Source: Miscanthus floridulus | Lineage: Eukaryota; Streptophyta; Magnoliopsida; Poales; Poaceae | Reading direction: 5' to 3' | DNA: 64,000 nt | NCBI RefSeq assembly: GCF_019320115.1 | Contig: NC_089583.1 | Coordinates: forward strand, 81,361,928 to 81,425,927 | Shown: piece by piece, positions 11,876 through 23,906 of the stretch | How positions within the stretch are numbered: position 1 is the first letter of the stretch | How the letters are laid out: the number at the start of each line of letters is the position of its first letter | Notes under the pieces: generated by a model | Database searches by the model: none | The model's input: the letters and a program-made list of their open reading frames with translations, nothing else | Told to the model about the DNA's origin: nothing | Made by a program: the position numbers and the translations under genes

Positions 11876-12656
11876 CGTAGACTAGCAAAATAGTGCCTTA
11901 GAGCTCGTTGTAAATACGTAGTAGTTCAGAGGTGTCCTTGCATATTTGCGTCGTGCGTGTGCCTCTCCTGTCGCGGGCCGTTGGTTGGCTAGGCCGCGCA
12001 CGCACGTGGGCCGTGCTGCACTGGAGCACGCGTCGCTCCATTGTGGGCCGAGCCAGTGTGAGTTGGGCCGAGGGGTAGGATTCGGTTTCCTTAATTTCTA
12101 GAAGAATAGAACTGTTTATTTATTTTAGTTATGAGTCGAACTTCGATAAATCGTAGTAAATTGCGTAGTTGTCCAAAAATAGTGAGACTAATTTTGTTAG
12201 GTTCACAAAAATACCATCTACTTGATAGTATAGTTGGATAGCAGTTAGCTATGACGAGTATTAGGTCATAAATTCAAAACTAGAGAGCTAATATTAGGTA
12301 GGTTAATACTTGTAGGAATATTTGTTGATAATTGGTGATAGATATAGCCACAAAAATTTTACAGTAGGTCCATTAGGTTGTCATGTACTTGCTATAAATT
12401 TTGTAGCCTTAGAATGAGTTGTTAAATAAAATAGCTATTACTCTTGTTTTATTGTATCTAGATTAAATCGGCATTAGGAGTAAGAATAACCATAGTTGTT
12501 ATAATAATAATGAATGTCATACCTCAAACTTATCGGTAACAATAGATGACTTATCACCATGGTCGATATCATTAGCTTAGGAGTTAAATCGATGTACTTT
12601 TACTTTAAGAATTTCTGTTGCCGTATTATTAAATATTGCATCATCATTTCATGTAG

Positions 12657-12824
12657 ATCATGAACTGGTAGACTTCGTGCCTGTCAGTGAGCTAGAGTAC
12701 GACAAGGTGATTGAGGAGTATGAGGAGGAGATCCTCATGCAGGAGGAAGCCTAGGAGCATGTTGGTGCTGACCCTGCTGACCCGGCGTCTGCCCAAGGCA
12801 AGCCCCAGAGCATAATCCATATTT
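12657..12824 (+). other. Acidic exon-like reading frame inside the LTR (second copy 38274-38440)
   Basis: After a splice-acceptor-like atttcatgtag, both LTR copies read about 55 codons in one frame without any indel: HELVDFVP, EEYEE, ILMQE, VGADPADPA. The 5' copy has one TAG (near 12751) and the 3' copy one TAA (near 38411), at different codons, so the source frame was open. A possible start is ATG within the frame only; the function is unknown. It could be a leader peptide or an exon joined to gag. Confidence 0.45.
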
Positions 12825-14127
12825 TTATGATCACTATATATATGTGATGTGCATTTAAGTTACAGGCATTTTATGGAAACTACCTGCATAAATATATCTA
12901 CCCATGAGTCCTACTAGTGCAGGTCGAGTAGCTGCTATGCTCAGGATATCGGTAGCGTGAGTAACCTGCCGTTACTCACAAATAGGTGATAAAATATGAT
13001 CACTCATGATAAAATGGTGGAAAGGAAAATGGTGACCGGGCAGGGATATGGTTTGGGTACTGGTGGGTGTAAGGGGTTGTGTCCTGTGGCCAATGGGGCA
13101 TGACTTGGTTACACTTTTTCCCTGTCCGTGTCGATTAAGAATTGGTCGTTGCAATGGACGCTAGGCAAGTCACAGATCTATTGTCCCGAGCGCATACTTG
13201 GGTATGGGCGTAGGGAAGACTTGTTGCTCTCTTGTCGTGGATCCGACTCTTTCTGGACCGACTGATTGGAGGCGGGGATTGTGGAGGTCCTTGCACCACA
13301 TGGAGTCTGATACTTAGGGGTGGGGGCTTGGAGTCCAAGTTTGGACAGGGACCTAGACACCTAGGACAGGAGAGTGATGGGTTAGTCCTGCTTGTGGCTG
13401 GGGTACAAGCGGGGTGTGTGTTTTCGGGGCACCCAGCTGGGCACATTGGTTCACGAATCACCGCCGAGTCGATACGACTTGTCTTAACTCTAGCATCGTA
13501 GTAAGAACTAAAAGTTGAAAGGAGAAGACATGAAACTGATTGCTCAACTCTTGCTTGAAAGTAGAACCGGTGCTTATATCGACTGGCTGGATAATAATTT
13601 AATATGGCTTATAATAAGATATAAATAAGGACTCACTATTAGCATTGCTTTCTGCTAAAGAAAACCAGCAAACCATAAAGCCTATCATATTCCTTGGAGT
13701 CGGGAAATTATTCCCACTAGTCAGATAAGTCTTGCGAGTACATTGTGTACTCAGGGTTTATTTACCCCTGTTGCAGGTGATGCTTGAAGAGTACCTTTGT
13801 GTGGAGGATCCTTCTAGTAGGCTCAGATGGAATCCTTGCCCTTATCGCTAGTTGTTATTTTTAAAAAATTCCGCTATTTATTATTCCGCACTCTGGTATT
13901 TGGTATTGTAATAATGTACTTTTTAAGAAACTCGGATGTATGAAATGAACTGGTATTGTAACTCATTCACATTATTGGATCCTTGGGAAAAATATGGATC
14001 TTTCGGGTTCTCCCTCAGGGTGTGCTCGACGGACACCGATCACTGTAGCCTGCTTTCGGGATGCTTAGTGTCTGATGGAAGACGAGCGCCTTCGTAAGTA
14101 TGCTATTTCGGGCAGTTCTGCCATAGT

Positions 14128-14140
14128 TGGTATCAGAGCC
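14128..14140 (+). other. Primer-binding site, initiator tRNA-Met type
   Basis: TGGTATCAGAGCC, two bases after the 5' LTR end, is complementary to the 3' end of plant initiator tRNA-Met, the usual primer of chromoviruses and Copia elements. The Copia element here has the same site on the other strand at 42953-42965. Confidence 0.9.
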
Positions 14141-14601
14141 AATAATGGTTACGAGTTCATCACCTTTTTTTTCAAAAACTTAAAAATTTGACCAACAAAA
14201 GTTTTGCGAAAAGTAGGATGCGATTATATTAGGTAATTAAGTATAAGCCCTAACAATATGGTCTATCTAGGATAGCGGCACTGGTTTAATCTAATCAATT
14301 TTCTACAGGTACATTGCCTTACGTTGCGTAAGAAATCGCTTAGTATCGTGGAAAGTGAGTGTGCGATGTGCCGAAAAATTTACGAATGCCGCTATATTCT
14401 GGCTTGAGTGAACGTATACGTCGAAGCATGCGTCATGATAATAGCATCTTACTTTAATTGAAATCCCCCTTCACGTATAATTGAATTAGTAAATTGATAG
14501 GACTAACTAACGTAATGCTTTAATAAATGTGTTGTCATCCCTCTAATTCCTTGCTTCTGATCCGAGAAGGTGTTCTAATGGATGGTTCGTCTCTCTTATA
14601 G

Positions 14602-16299
14602 ATGAATCTAAAGTCTAGACGTGGGAGCACCAGTTCTAGGGTGGCTCATGAGGGCCAGGGTGACAGTGGCTGGGCCATTGAGCATGACAGCGGGGGAGGT
14701 CAGGAGGTTCCACCTCTGGCTCCTCATCCTTTCCCACCGCCGCCACCGCCTCCGTCGATGACTCCCGTAGAGATAATGGTGGATCTGTTGGCTGCTCGTC
14801 GGGAGTTAGCTACTGCTCACCGGGAGTTAGCTACTGCTCGCCAGGAAATAGCTCGTGCCATGGACATTATGGCATAGGCTGTCGCGGGCCTCACCCGCGG
14901 AGGCCACAGGGGCAACAGTGGGAATGGGGGTGGTGCCCACTGTCCTGTGGGACAGTCCTCTTACCAGGACTTCCTCAAGACTCACCCACCCATGTTCACC
15001 CTGTCTGATGAGCCCCCAGAGGCAAAGCACTGGCTTCATACTATGGAACATAAGTTTTGGCTCCTCAGAGTGGCTGACGAGCAGAAGGTGCGCTTTGCAG
15101 CGCAACAGCTTTTGGGGTCCGCAGGTGCATGGTGGGACACCTTCTAGGCCATGGAGTTGCCGGATCATCTAGCAACCTGGTAGGAGTTCACCACCGTGTT
15201 CCAAGAGTTCTTTATCCCTGCTGGTGTCATCAACCAGAAGGTGACTGAGTTCCTGGAGCTGCGCTAGGGGAATAGGATAGTGATGGAATATGTGAGCAAG
15301 TTTAATCACTTGGCTCAGTATGCTAGCAGTCAGGTGGATACTGATGATAAGAAGAGGGAACATTTCTTTCGTGGTCTAGCTCCCCTCCTTTGGGAAAAGC
15401 TCTACACGGCGAACTATCAGACCTTTGGGGCTTTGATGAACGCCTCCATTGCTATTGAGGATTTTTAGCGGGAGTCCTAGGCTGATTGGAAGGGGAAGCG
15501 GGTGGCAGCTAGATCCTCTAGCCACCCTCACACACAGAAGATATAGGTTGTCCGGTGGGGGCCCTATCAACCATCTGGCGGGCCTTTATTTCGGCAACCC
15601 CAGCAGACTTCGCAAGCTTCCTCTACACAGTACCATGCACCTCCGTAGCAAGTGCAGCCTCAGCAGTCTTAGGGATAGCAGGTCCCACCTCATCAGGGGT
15701 TCGGGAACAAGCCAGGTGGTTGTTTCAAGTGTGGCAAAGATGGCCACTATGCCTGGGCCTGTGTCTAGAACCAGCCAGCTCAGTCGGCTCAACTGTCTGC
15801 AAATTCTAGGCTTGTCAAGAGGACCATCATCAAGAAGAAAGTGCCCAGTAGATTCGGCTAGGTGCACTTCATAGATGCTGTGCAGGTTTTGCTGCAGGAG
15901 TCGATGATGGCTGGTATGTTTACCGTCGACTCCCATCTAGCTTTGGTGATGTTCAATTCTGGTGTATCACATTCCTTTATGAGCATGGGGTTTGTAGAGC
16001 GGCACAACTTACCACTTATGGCTATACCGTATGCCTATAAGATCCGTACTGTAGGGTCACAAATGTTCATCAATACCCACATGAATATAGTAAGTTTGGT
16101 ATTAGCCACCCATACTTACCGCCTACAGTTCATGATCATGCCTAGGCAAGGCATTGATGCTATTCTTGGAATGAACTGGTTGTGGGTGTATGGGGTAGTA
16201 TTGGATATGTAGAGGAGAAGTGTGGAGTTATGGCTTCCTTCTTCTGAGGATAGGATGTCTCTTATTGTAACCTCAGAACCAGTCTTACTTGTTGCTGCC
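14602..16299 (+). pseudogene. Chromovirus gag-protease
   Basis: One frame from the ATG at 14602 carries a proline-rich N-terminus, a retrotransposon gag domain (GSAGAWWDTF), a CCHC knuckle CFKCGKDGHYAWAC (15721-15762, ligands intact), then protease. Ten or more in-frame stops are all TAG, nearly all where CAG (Gln) is expected (for example 14875, 15145, 15181). The protease active-site triplet reads NSG (15955-15963) where the family has DSG, a GAT-to-AAT change. The frame is cut at 16299 by the Tat insertion and continues in phase at 32583. It is inactive. Confidence 0.9.
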
Positions 16300-17784
16300 T
16301 GTCGGTGTTTCGTACAAGCACCGGCAAGTAAATTTGTAGTAATGCGCGTTAGGCTCAGATGGTGCGCTAAAGGACACAGGATTTATACTGGTTTGGGCGG
16401 AACGTCCCTACGTCCAGTTTGTTGCTGCTTATGTTATTAGCACCGTGAACGGTCTATAGTAAGGGATACAAACTGCCGAGAGAGAGACTGGTCCCAAGTC
16501 TCTGATGGAAGGATTGAAAAGGTGGTCAAGAGCTTTGTAGCTGCTTGAATGTGTGTATGAGTGCATTCTATTGTTCGGTCCTATTTCTTCCGTCCCCCTG
16601 ATGGAGGAAGCGCATCCCCTTTTATAGATGAAGGGGATGGCTTTACAAGGGTGAGATTCCAGGATGCGTACTCTACTTAGTCTTGTGGCTCACGTCTACC
16701 TGGCCAGGTCCTCAATTCTGATGAGTGCGAAGGAAGATAAGTGCTTAGCATGTTGTCGATGTCTCTGTATGTTAGTCACAGAACACTGCCCTGCATAGGG
16801 TATGGGCTGTAGTATGGTGGTTTTGACTTATGAGCCTCTCCCAGCCTTGCTCCGTGCGCCTTCTGGTTCCCACGATTCCTTGTTGGGAGAATTCGGGGTC
16901 GGGGTCTGGTGTAGTGCCGTGGCCAAGGCCTTCCGACTGGGAGGACCTGAGGGGTCGGGAAGCGGGCGCCGCCCCCTCGGGTCCACAGCGTGGTGACGGA
17001 ATATCCATCATCCGTGGAGATAGCAAATCCATTCTTGGAGCGTAGCGGTTGTCGTATATCTTTGTTGCGTTCCGTGTCCCAGAGCTGAAGGCGGCGCCTA
17101 CAACTCTATAGGGTGAGGTGCTCGCACCTGTAATACCTTTTGGGCTCTGCGGCGCCCCAAAGGTTCTAAAGCATCAGTCCTGTCGTTCCCTGACAGTCTT
17201 TTTCCTGCCAGGGCATAGGGTATGGTCGTTGGAGTCATGGTTGACCTGAACGTCTTGTCTCGTCCTATACCCATCATTATGAGGGATAGATATCGATCAG
17301 GGCGAGGCTCGTTCTGGGCCGTCGGGTGAGACGGAGACCAATCCTTATCTCTTGGGCGAGACTAAACCTATCCCTCCGGGATCGGACGAGGCGGAATCCA
17401 TCCCTTAGCCTTCGGGTGAGACCGAGCCCGCCCTATATGCGTCGGGCAAGACGGAGTTTAGCCTTGAGCCTTTGGGTGAGGCAGGGTTATCCCACAAAGG
17501 CGTCGGGTGAGGCTGACCCTGCCCCTCCGGGATCGGGCGAGACGGAACTCATCCCTTAGCCCTCGGGCGAGACCGAGCCCGCCCTCAAGGCATCGGGCGA
17601 GACGGAGTTTATCCCTCGGCCCTCGGCGAGACCGAGCCCGTCCCAAAGGTGTCGGGCGAGGCGGAACCGAACTCCTGTCACTTGAACAAGGGATGACATG
17701 ATGCCTTTATGCGTCCAGAAGTTTTTCACGTTTGGTGGTTATCGGTTCCACCTCCTGGGGTACCCTGGTATTAGGTCCCCGACA
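16300..17784 (-). repeat. Tat-1 3' LTR, with CGGGCGAG tandem repeats
   Basis: 1485 bp, paired with 31092-32577. In the first 200 aligned bases I count eight differences, all transitions. The right part (about 17290-17690) is an array of imperfect repeats of roughly 30 bp built on 'tcgggcgagaccgagcccgccc'-like units; in element orientation this is at the start of U3, where such arrays often act as enhancers. A TATA box TATAAAAGG lies on the minus strand at 16626-16618. Confidence 0.92.
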
Positions 17785-17800
17785 GTAGCCCCCGAGACTC
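17785..17800 (-). other. Polypurine tract of Tat-1
   Basis: Directly inside the 3' LTR the coding (minus) strand reads GAGTCTCGGGGGCTAC, a purine-rich tract of the kind that primes plus-strand DNA synthesis. Five further CTCGGGGGCT motifs occur between here and pol (see findings). Confidence 0.75.
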
Positions 17801-18520
17801 TAGGTGATTCGTGTAGAACCGCCTGGAGGATGTTTTTGATTTCGTCGAAGGTAATTTGCCGGAGGGTGCGCGCGAGCGCACCGATGGGTGTAGCCCCCGA
17901 GCCTTCGGGTGACTCGAGTAGAGTCGCCTAGGGGGTTGTATCAGCCCCTTCGCGGGTAAGGCTGAAGGACTTAGTTTTTTATCAACTGGATGTTTTTCCG
18001 AGTGGGTCGTGGCGTCCCATTTGCTGGGAACTGATTCGGGGTTGTCCTAACTGGTGCTTCTGCCCTTGATGACGGATCGTTCATGGATTCCTTCTTGGTT
18101 GGGCCGGTGGTGAGTTTCTGGGCCCTAGGTGGGCCAGAGAGAAAAAGAATAGGCCTTTGTGGCTTGCGTTTCCCGGGTGGGTAGAGAGTCCGGATTCGCT
18201 TGGGGAAGGTGAACCGTCCGCCGAGATTTTTGGGGTGAGAGGATAGGGACTACGGGCGCGTGTCCCGCGACATGACGCGGTGGCGCGCGTGGCAGGCCCG
18301 GAGATCGAGGCGGACGGTTGCCCTTCTCGCATCCGTCGCCCCCTTAAAACCGCGGGGTTCGCCCCCAGGGTCCTATATTTCGCTCCCCTTCCTTTGCGTT
18401 CTGAAACATCCGCCGCCAATCTTCCCAGCCTCTCGCGCTCGCATCGCCACCGTCGACCGGCCTGCGTTCGTCTTCCAGCCACTGTTAAGCTCGCATCTGC
18501 CCTTCCCCCCTACTGCTTCA

Positions 18521-21500
18521 ATGGAGTTGTGGGGTAGATCAAGCATCACCTCCCGGCGTCTGGAGGGCCTCGTCCGCCATGGCCTTCTTCATCCACTGTC
18601 CGCCGTCCAGGAGTGGTTGCTTCCTGGCGACGAGGGCGAGCCGGTGCCGCCTGAAGGGTATGTCATCTCTTTTGCCATCTTCCATGAGCGGGGATTCGGG
18701 GTACCCACGCATAGATTCCTTCGGGGGTTATTAGATTACTATGAGGTAGAGCTGCAGCATCTAACTCCCAATGGGATTCAGCATATGGCAGCGTTTGTTG
18801 CCCTGTGCGAGGGCTTCCTGGGGATCGATCCCCATTTTGATCTGTGGCGGTATTTCTTTAGTATTAGTCTGTCGAGAAGGAAGATAGGGGGGAAAGAAAT
18901 GAACGCGCTGATGGGATGTGCCAGTATTCATCTGCGCCATACCCGGTCGAAGGGTTACCCATACATGCGTCTGGCGACATCCAACAAGGGATGGCACTCG
19001 CAATGGTTTTATGTTAAGGATGATGCGAGTGCCACCCTACCGAAGTATACCGGGCGTCTTATTGTGGATGCCCCGGAGTCGTGGGGCTGGGGCGTCCAGT
19101 CCAGAGACAAGAAGCACATCACCGACCTTCTTTCCGCCCTCCAAGCCCTAAAGGGCCGAGGTGTAAAGGGGACAGGGATCATCGGTGCCTACCATGCTAG
19201 GAGGGTGGCACCCCTAATGGCGCGTGCGCTTCCCCTGCATCAGATGATGCCTGGGATATCGTACGAGGGGACGGTGCTTGTTGATGAGGCGCTCCCTTAC
19301 TCGGAAGTGGCGCAGCGCATCAAGGAGGCGACGGAGCTGACGAAGGATTCTGCTGGCAGTGTCCTCGATATCGTGTATCCGGTGCCCGGGCATCCTCCAA
19401 TGCGGCCGGAGCCTGGGTTCTTCGAATTCGTAAGCCCTCTTCTCCCGCACTCTTTTCTTTCTCCTGAATCTCCCTTTTTTAACACTTGCTTTTGTAATGT
19501 TGGGGCTAGCCGAGGGGGCTAGTCTTCAAGGATAGTCCGGCCCCGCTGCCGAAGGACAAGGTTGTGGTGGCGGCGAATCGACTCGCTACCGAGCGGGACA
19601 AGAAAGCAAAGGAGGAGATGAAGAAGGCGAAACGACTGAAGCAGGAGGCATGAGATCGGGGAGAGGACGTGAGCAGTGAGGATGACGACGATGATGATGA
19701 TGACGATGATGACGACGAGGTAGCCGTCGACGTGGATTGGGGCGTCCTAGAGGATGAGGAAACACTGACAAGTGGCCACCCACCCGTGCAGGGGCCCTTC
19801 GCTTTTCACGCAGAGGGAAGTGAATCAATGAGGTCAGTGGAGGCCGACGAGTCCGCCGCTTCGCACGGCGTGCCAGCCAAGGATCGGTGGATGGGGGAGG
19901 CCAGGCTTGCTGCCGCCGACCCTGAGGCGATCATGGAGGGGGGTGGCACCGGAGCCACGCCCGGCTTTGGTGCCACGCCTTGTGAGGTGATGGAGGGGAG
20001 CAGCTCCGGTGCTGCGCCCCGTGGGACGATGGAGGGGGACAGCTCCGGTGCCACGCCCGACGAGACGATGGAAGGGAGTGACTCCGGCGCTGCGCCTGAC
20101 GAGATGAACCCCCCTGCCCCGGAGCAGGGGGCAGGCATGAAACGGTCCCGTCCGGACGAGTCAGGGCAGGGATCTGGGGATCCGTCCCCAAAACGCTTTC
20201 GCTGGCCGAGGACGTCAACGTAAGCTTTTGACTCCTCTGTTTTCATCTTTTTTCCATTTTTATTTTGACTTAACGGTTATTACCTTTGTGTAGGTTCTTG
20301 CGGACGGGTCACCCCCTGGGGCTGGCGCCCAAGAAGAGTCTCACCCTTCAAGCGGGACAAATGGCGTCGCCTGGAGTCACCCCTGTTTCGGGCAGGAGTG
20401 GTGCCGACGTTGGGGCCGCGTTGGCCGAACCGACAGCGTCCATGGTGGCTCCCACGCCCGCGGAGGTTACTGAGCGAGCGGTTTCTTCCATGGCGGGCGT
20501 GGAAAAGCCGGCCGAGGACCGCATACCGCCGGTGAAGGCGATCGTGACTGCGCCAAGCCAGGATTAGCCGGGCGCGGTCGTGGTGGCACCCGAGGGCGTG
20601 GTTCAATCCGCGCCGCCAGGCGCCCATGTGGATCCGCCCATGGCGCGCGAAGCGGCCCAGACGGAGGAGGGTCTAGCCGGAGGGTCCTCGAGTGCGGCGG
20701 TGGTGCCGCACAGGGTCAGGAGGGAGCCGCCACCGACCCCTTTGTCGGGAGGAAGCCGCTCCCCTGCACGGGGGAAGCCGCCGCTCCACTGGATGGCCGC
20801 TCAGGACCCGACGTCGGCTCTTTTCTCGCTCGACGATCATTCCGAGAGCATGGAGCGGGAGGGTCTTGACATCGGGATCTCGACCATGCTGAACGCCCTG
20901 GACCAGGCCAGAGGAGCCCTCCGTGAGATCATTATCCCTACCACTCAGGTATTTTCTGGACTTTCTTCTTTCTTCATGTGTTTCTATGTTCTCGCATTTC
21001 TGATATCAGTCTTCTTCCGCCTTAGATTCTTGTTGCTCGTAGCCGGAATAAATCCCAATTCCTCCGCGAATAGAAGGTGGAGTGGGATCGCCTTTCCAAG
21101 GAGGCCCGGCTGCGAGCAGACATGGCCGCCCAGCTTGCTACTGTCTAGGAGCGGGAGGCCCAGGCGCGTCAGGATGCGGAGGAGGCGCACAGGATGTTCG
21201 AGGACCTGTCGGCGAGGTCTAAGCTGGATGGAGAGGAGATTGCCAGACTCCAAAAAGAGCAAGACGAGCTGCTGCAGAGGAATGCCACGGCCAATGAGAA
21301 GGCCGGCGAAGTCCTGAAGGAGCTGGAGATGGAGCGGGACCTCTGGCGGAAGGCCGAGAGTAGGGCCACAGCCCTCCAGCAGAAGGTGGACGAGGATGTC
21401 AAGGTGGTCCGCTCTCTCCGGGTGGAGCTTGGTGGCGCGGTGGAGGGAAGGTTGAGTGCTGAGAACGTCGCCACCAAGCTGGAGAAAGAGGCTGCCTATA

Positions 21501-21862
21501 CGCGAAGGGCCCTTCAGGCTAAGAGCGATGAGCACGATCTTCTACAAGCTGCGGTCGAGGTGGTCCTTAACGCCCTGAATGTGACGGAGCCGGTGGAGAC
21601 CAGCCCGCTCGCGGCTCGTGTCGGAGGTATCACGGCTCGGGTGGGCCAACTTGAGGAGAGTGCCTTTCACGCCGGGATTACCCAGGCCTTCACCGTCGCC
21701 CATGCCCATTATGAGAAGGAAATAAACCTAAAGGTGATGAGCGAAGGCTTTCCGTCCACCTACAAGGATGAAGAGCTGGAGGAAATGGAGAAGATGGTCG
21801 CTCCCCTTGCGAAGAACCTAGCAGACAGTCTGAAAGAAATGGTTCTCCCTCCACGGGAGTAA
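18521..21862 (+). pseudogene. Antisense intron-containing accessory gene of Tat-1 (aORF), gypsy-type-transposon domain plus coiled coil
   Basis: Four exons: 18521-19429, 19510-20219, 20294-20948 and 21026-21862. Introns of 80, 74 and 77 bp all have GT...AG ends and all keep the frame, giving about 1036 codons. Exon 1 (303 codons) encodes a globular domain (GLLHPL, FAIFHERGFG, FLRGLLDYYEVELQHL, GFLGIDPHFDLWRYFF) that resembles the plant 'putative gypsy-type transposon' Pfam domain. Exon 2 has a poly-Asp run and short repeats of the type EGxxSGAxP; exon 4 is a long coiled coil ending MVLPPRE. Four nonsense codons (19651 TGA, 20565, 21071 and 21146 TAG) fit CGA-to-TGA and CAG-to-TAG. It lies on the strand opposite to gag-pol. 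Function unknown. A longer upstream frame from 18260 exists, but 18521 matches the domain start. Confidence 0.82.
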
Positions 21863-23640
21863 TTAATCGAACAGTTTTGAGAACAACTTATATGTAATAT
21901 GTGGACGAGTGTCGGTACTTTTCGAGTCTAGACGCCTTTCGTGCTTTTGCGTCTTAATTTCGTTTTGTTTGATTTTTTGCGATTTGATTTTTTACGGTCT
22001 TACCAATATGTTCCCCTGAATTATGCCGCTGATTATAATGCGAGGAGATTGTTTCGAAAGAAGGAAAGGAGGTGGCCATACCTTAACAGCCCCCGAGTAA
22101 GGTCCAACCCCCGCAGCTACTGGGGTCGGGTGTTACTGGATACCGGAATCGTGGTTTTGGTGACAATGGATGTCATCGCAATAATCCCCACCCTGTCTTC
22201 CAACAGAAATCCCAACTGGGGACTCTATGGGCTCGGCAAGGTGGGGCCTTCGAACCTGTGTTCCTGCATTGTTTGGCCCGAGCCCCCGAGCCTTGTTAGG
22301 GTCTGATAGGGGTCGGCTGTTATTTGCGTGTTACCCCGTCCTCGGTTTTCGCAATCGAAGGGGCTGAGTGAACGACACTTGCCTCGACGGCTTGAGTACC
22401 ACGCTCAACGAGCTCGCTAACGGGTACGTTTGTGCGGAATCCGGGTCCATCATTTGCTGATGGGGTCGGCAGAGCCCTCTGGTGGCACTCCGCAACTTCT
22501 TAACCCGCCTCCCGGCAGATGCCTGAGTCGTTCGATAAGCTCAGGGGGGCCGATGGCCTCTCCTCGATGGAGATTCTGTGGGTTCGGCTCGAGGTTAGAA
22601 TCAAACGAGAGAAGGTTGAGACGTCCCAGTTCGCCTCTGAGCAGGGTCGGGCAGGGCCGCTGGGGCTCGTCTCGGTTATCTCTCCTGGCTCTGTTCGGCG
22701 TGAGGCGGCCTCGAGCCCTTCACGGGCCGACCTTCGAACCTCAGCCTGTGGTTGCCTATATCGAATGAGGCGACAGCCGTTTTGTGGTGCAACACGAATC
22801 ATTGGGATGCAATGTTCTGCATTTGTAATGTTTTGAATGCAAGATTTAATTGAAAATAAAGGCGGGGTCGGTAACGTTACCTTGGTGGTATGAGTGGCGG
22901 AAAGCTCCTACCAAATGGGTCCGGGCCCTGACGTTTGTGACGAGGTTGGAATAACCTGCGTAAGAATTGCTGTTCTTTGTTTTCGTGTCTCGGTGATGAT
23001 CCGAGCCGTTCGATTAACTTGGGCATCCTGACAGCTCTTCCCTTGGGGGAGACTCTGTAGGCGGACCCCTCTGACCCTTCCTTGAGAAGGCAGATGTCGA
23101 AACTAGAGACGCGAGGGGCGTTGAGTATGATTTTTCTGGTGAACAGAAACACCGTAGCTATCGGGGCGTAGGGTTTGCTAGTTCATCCAGTTTTACTCAA
23201 AGCTTTGTGCCTGTATGTCGCGCCCTTAGTTTCAAGCGTACGGAGGGGTCGGGTGAAGAGGATGTCTAGACTGGTAGTCATCCTCGGCAGCCCGCTGTTC
23301 GCGTCCCTGCTATTTGACGGGGTCGGAATCTTGCGAACGAATTTTAACGCATAAAGTGAGAAAACTGAGAGGCTTATCTTTCTTTGGTCATTCGTTCATC
23401 ATGTCTTCTAGGCCGAACGGCCGACCCAGGAGATCTGAAAGGTTCCGTCGTCGGGTCGTCCGTGGTCCTACATGGGGGAGGCGAAAAGTTGTCTGCCTAT
23501 GTGGGTGCCTTAATCGCCGCGTCCAGAGCGGGTCAGTGGCGGGCCATACCCAGGCAGTGTTCAGTTTGACCAAAGAGGGATGCCTCGTAGACCGGGGTTC
23601 GTCCCGTCACTTCCGGTGTGTCCCCTCAGATATCAATCAG
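21863..23640. other. Tat-1 3' region without a gene
   Basis: GC-rich sequence between the accessory gene and the second antisense leader. It contains agcccccgag motifs at 22088 and 22281 that duplicate the polypurine tract region, and reads like repeated copies of a 'cccccgagtaaggtc ... ctggggtc' block, seen again at 24844. Reading frames here are short and not supported. Confidence 0.5.
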
Positions 23641-23724
23641 CTTTGATTGCATATTAAAAAAAAGGGGAAGGGAGAGGGGTTTTTCGTCCGACCTTTCGCC
23701 TTTCCTTAGGTACCGCGCCTCCTC

Positions 23725-23732
23725 TTTAAATA
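23725..23732 (+). promoter_or_regulatory. TATA-like box of a second antisense leader in Tat-1
   Basis: The sequence ctctttaaatagggagggg, followed by gagagg and a pyrimidine-rich leader, precedes the rudimentary gene start at 23907. The second Tat element has TATTAAATAGGGG and GGGAGAGGG on its antisense strand in the same position relative to the accessory-gene start (62405-62397). Shared layout in two elements supports a real promoter. Confidence 0.55.
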
Positions 23733-23906
23733 GGGAGGGGGAGAGGAGTTCTCATCCCACCTCCCCTTCTACCTCCGAGCTGCTATCTCTCCTTCTTCTT
23801 CCTTTCCACCGAACGCGTCCATGCGTCGTGGCAGTTCCTGAGTGAGGAAGAGTAATGCCAGAGAGAGATAGAGAACTTACAAACTTGCTCGTGAGTCTGG
23901 TGCGTG

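Larger units (their letters stand above)
9931..14125 (+). repeat. Chromovirus 5' LTR
   Basis: It begins tgtaacaccctcggtgttac and ends ctgccata, where the 3' copy ends ctgccaca, so the terminal CA has mutated to TA. The composition is bipartite: a GC-rich block (about 10400-12070) followed by an AT-rich block (about 12080-13000). A TATA box lies at 11868. Short reading frames in the GC-rich block are not conserved with the 3' LTR and are taken as noise. Confidence 0.93.
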
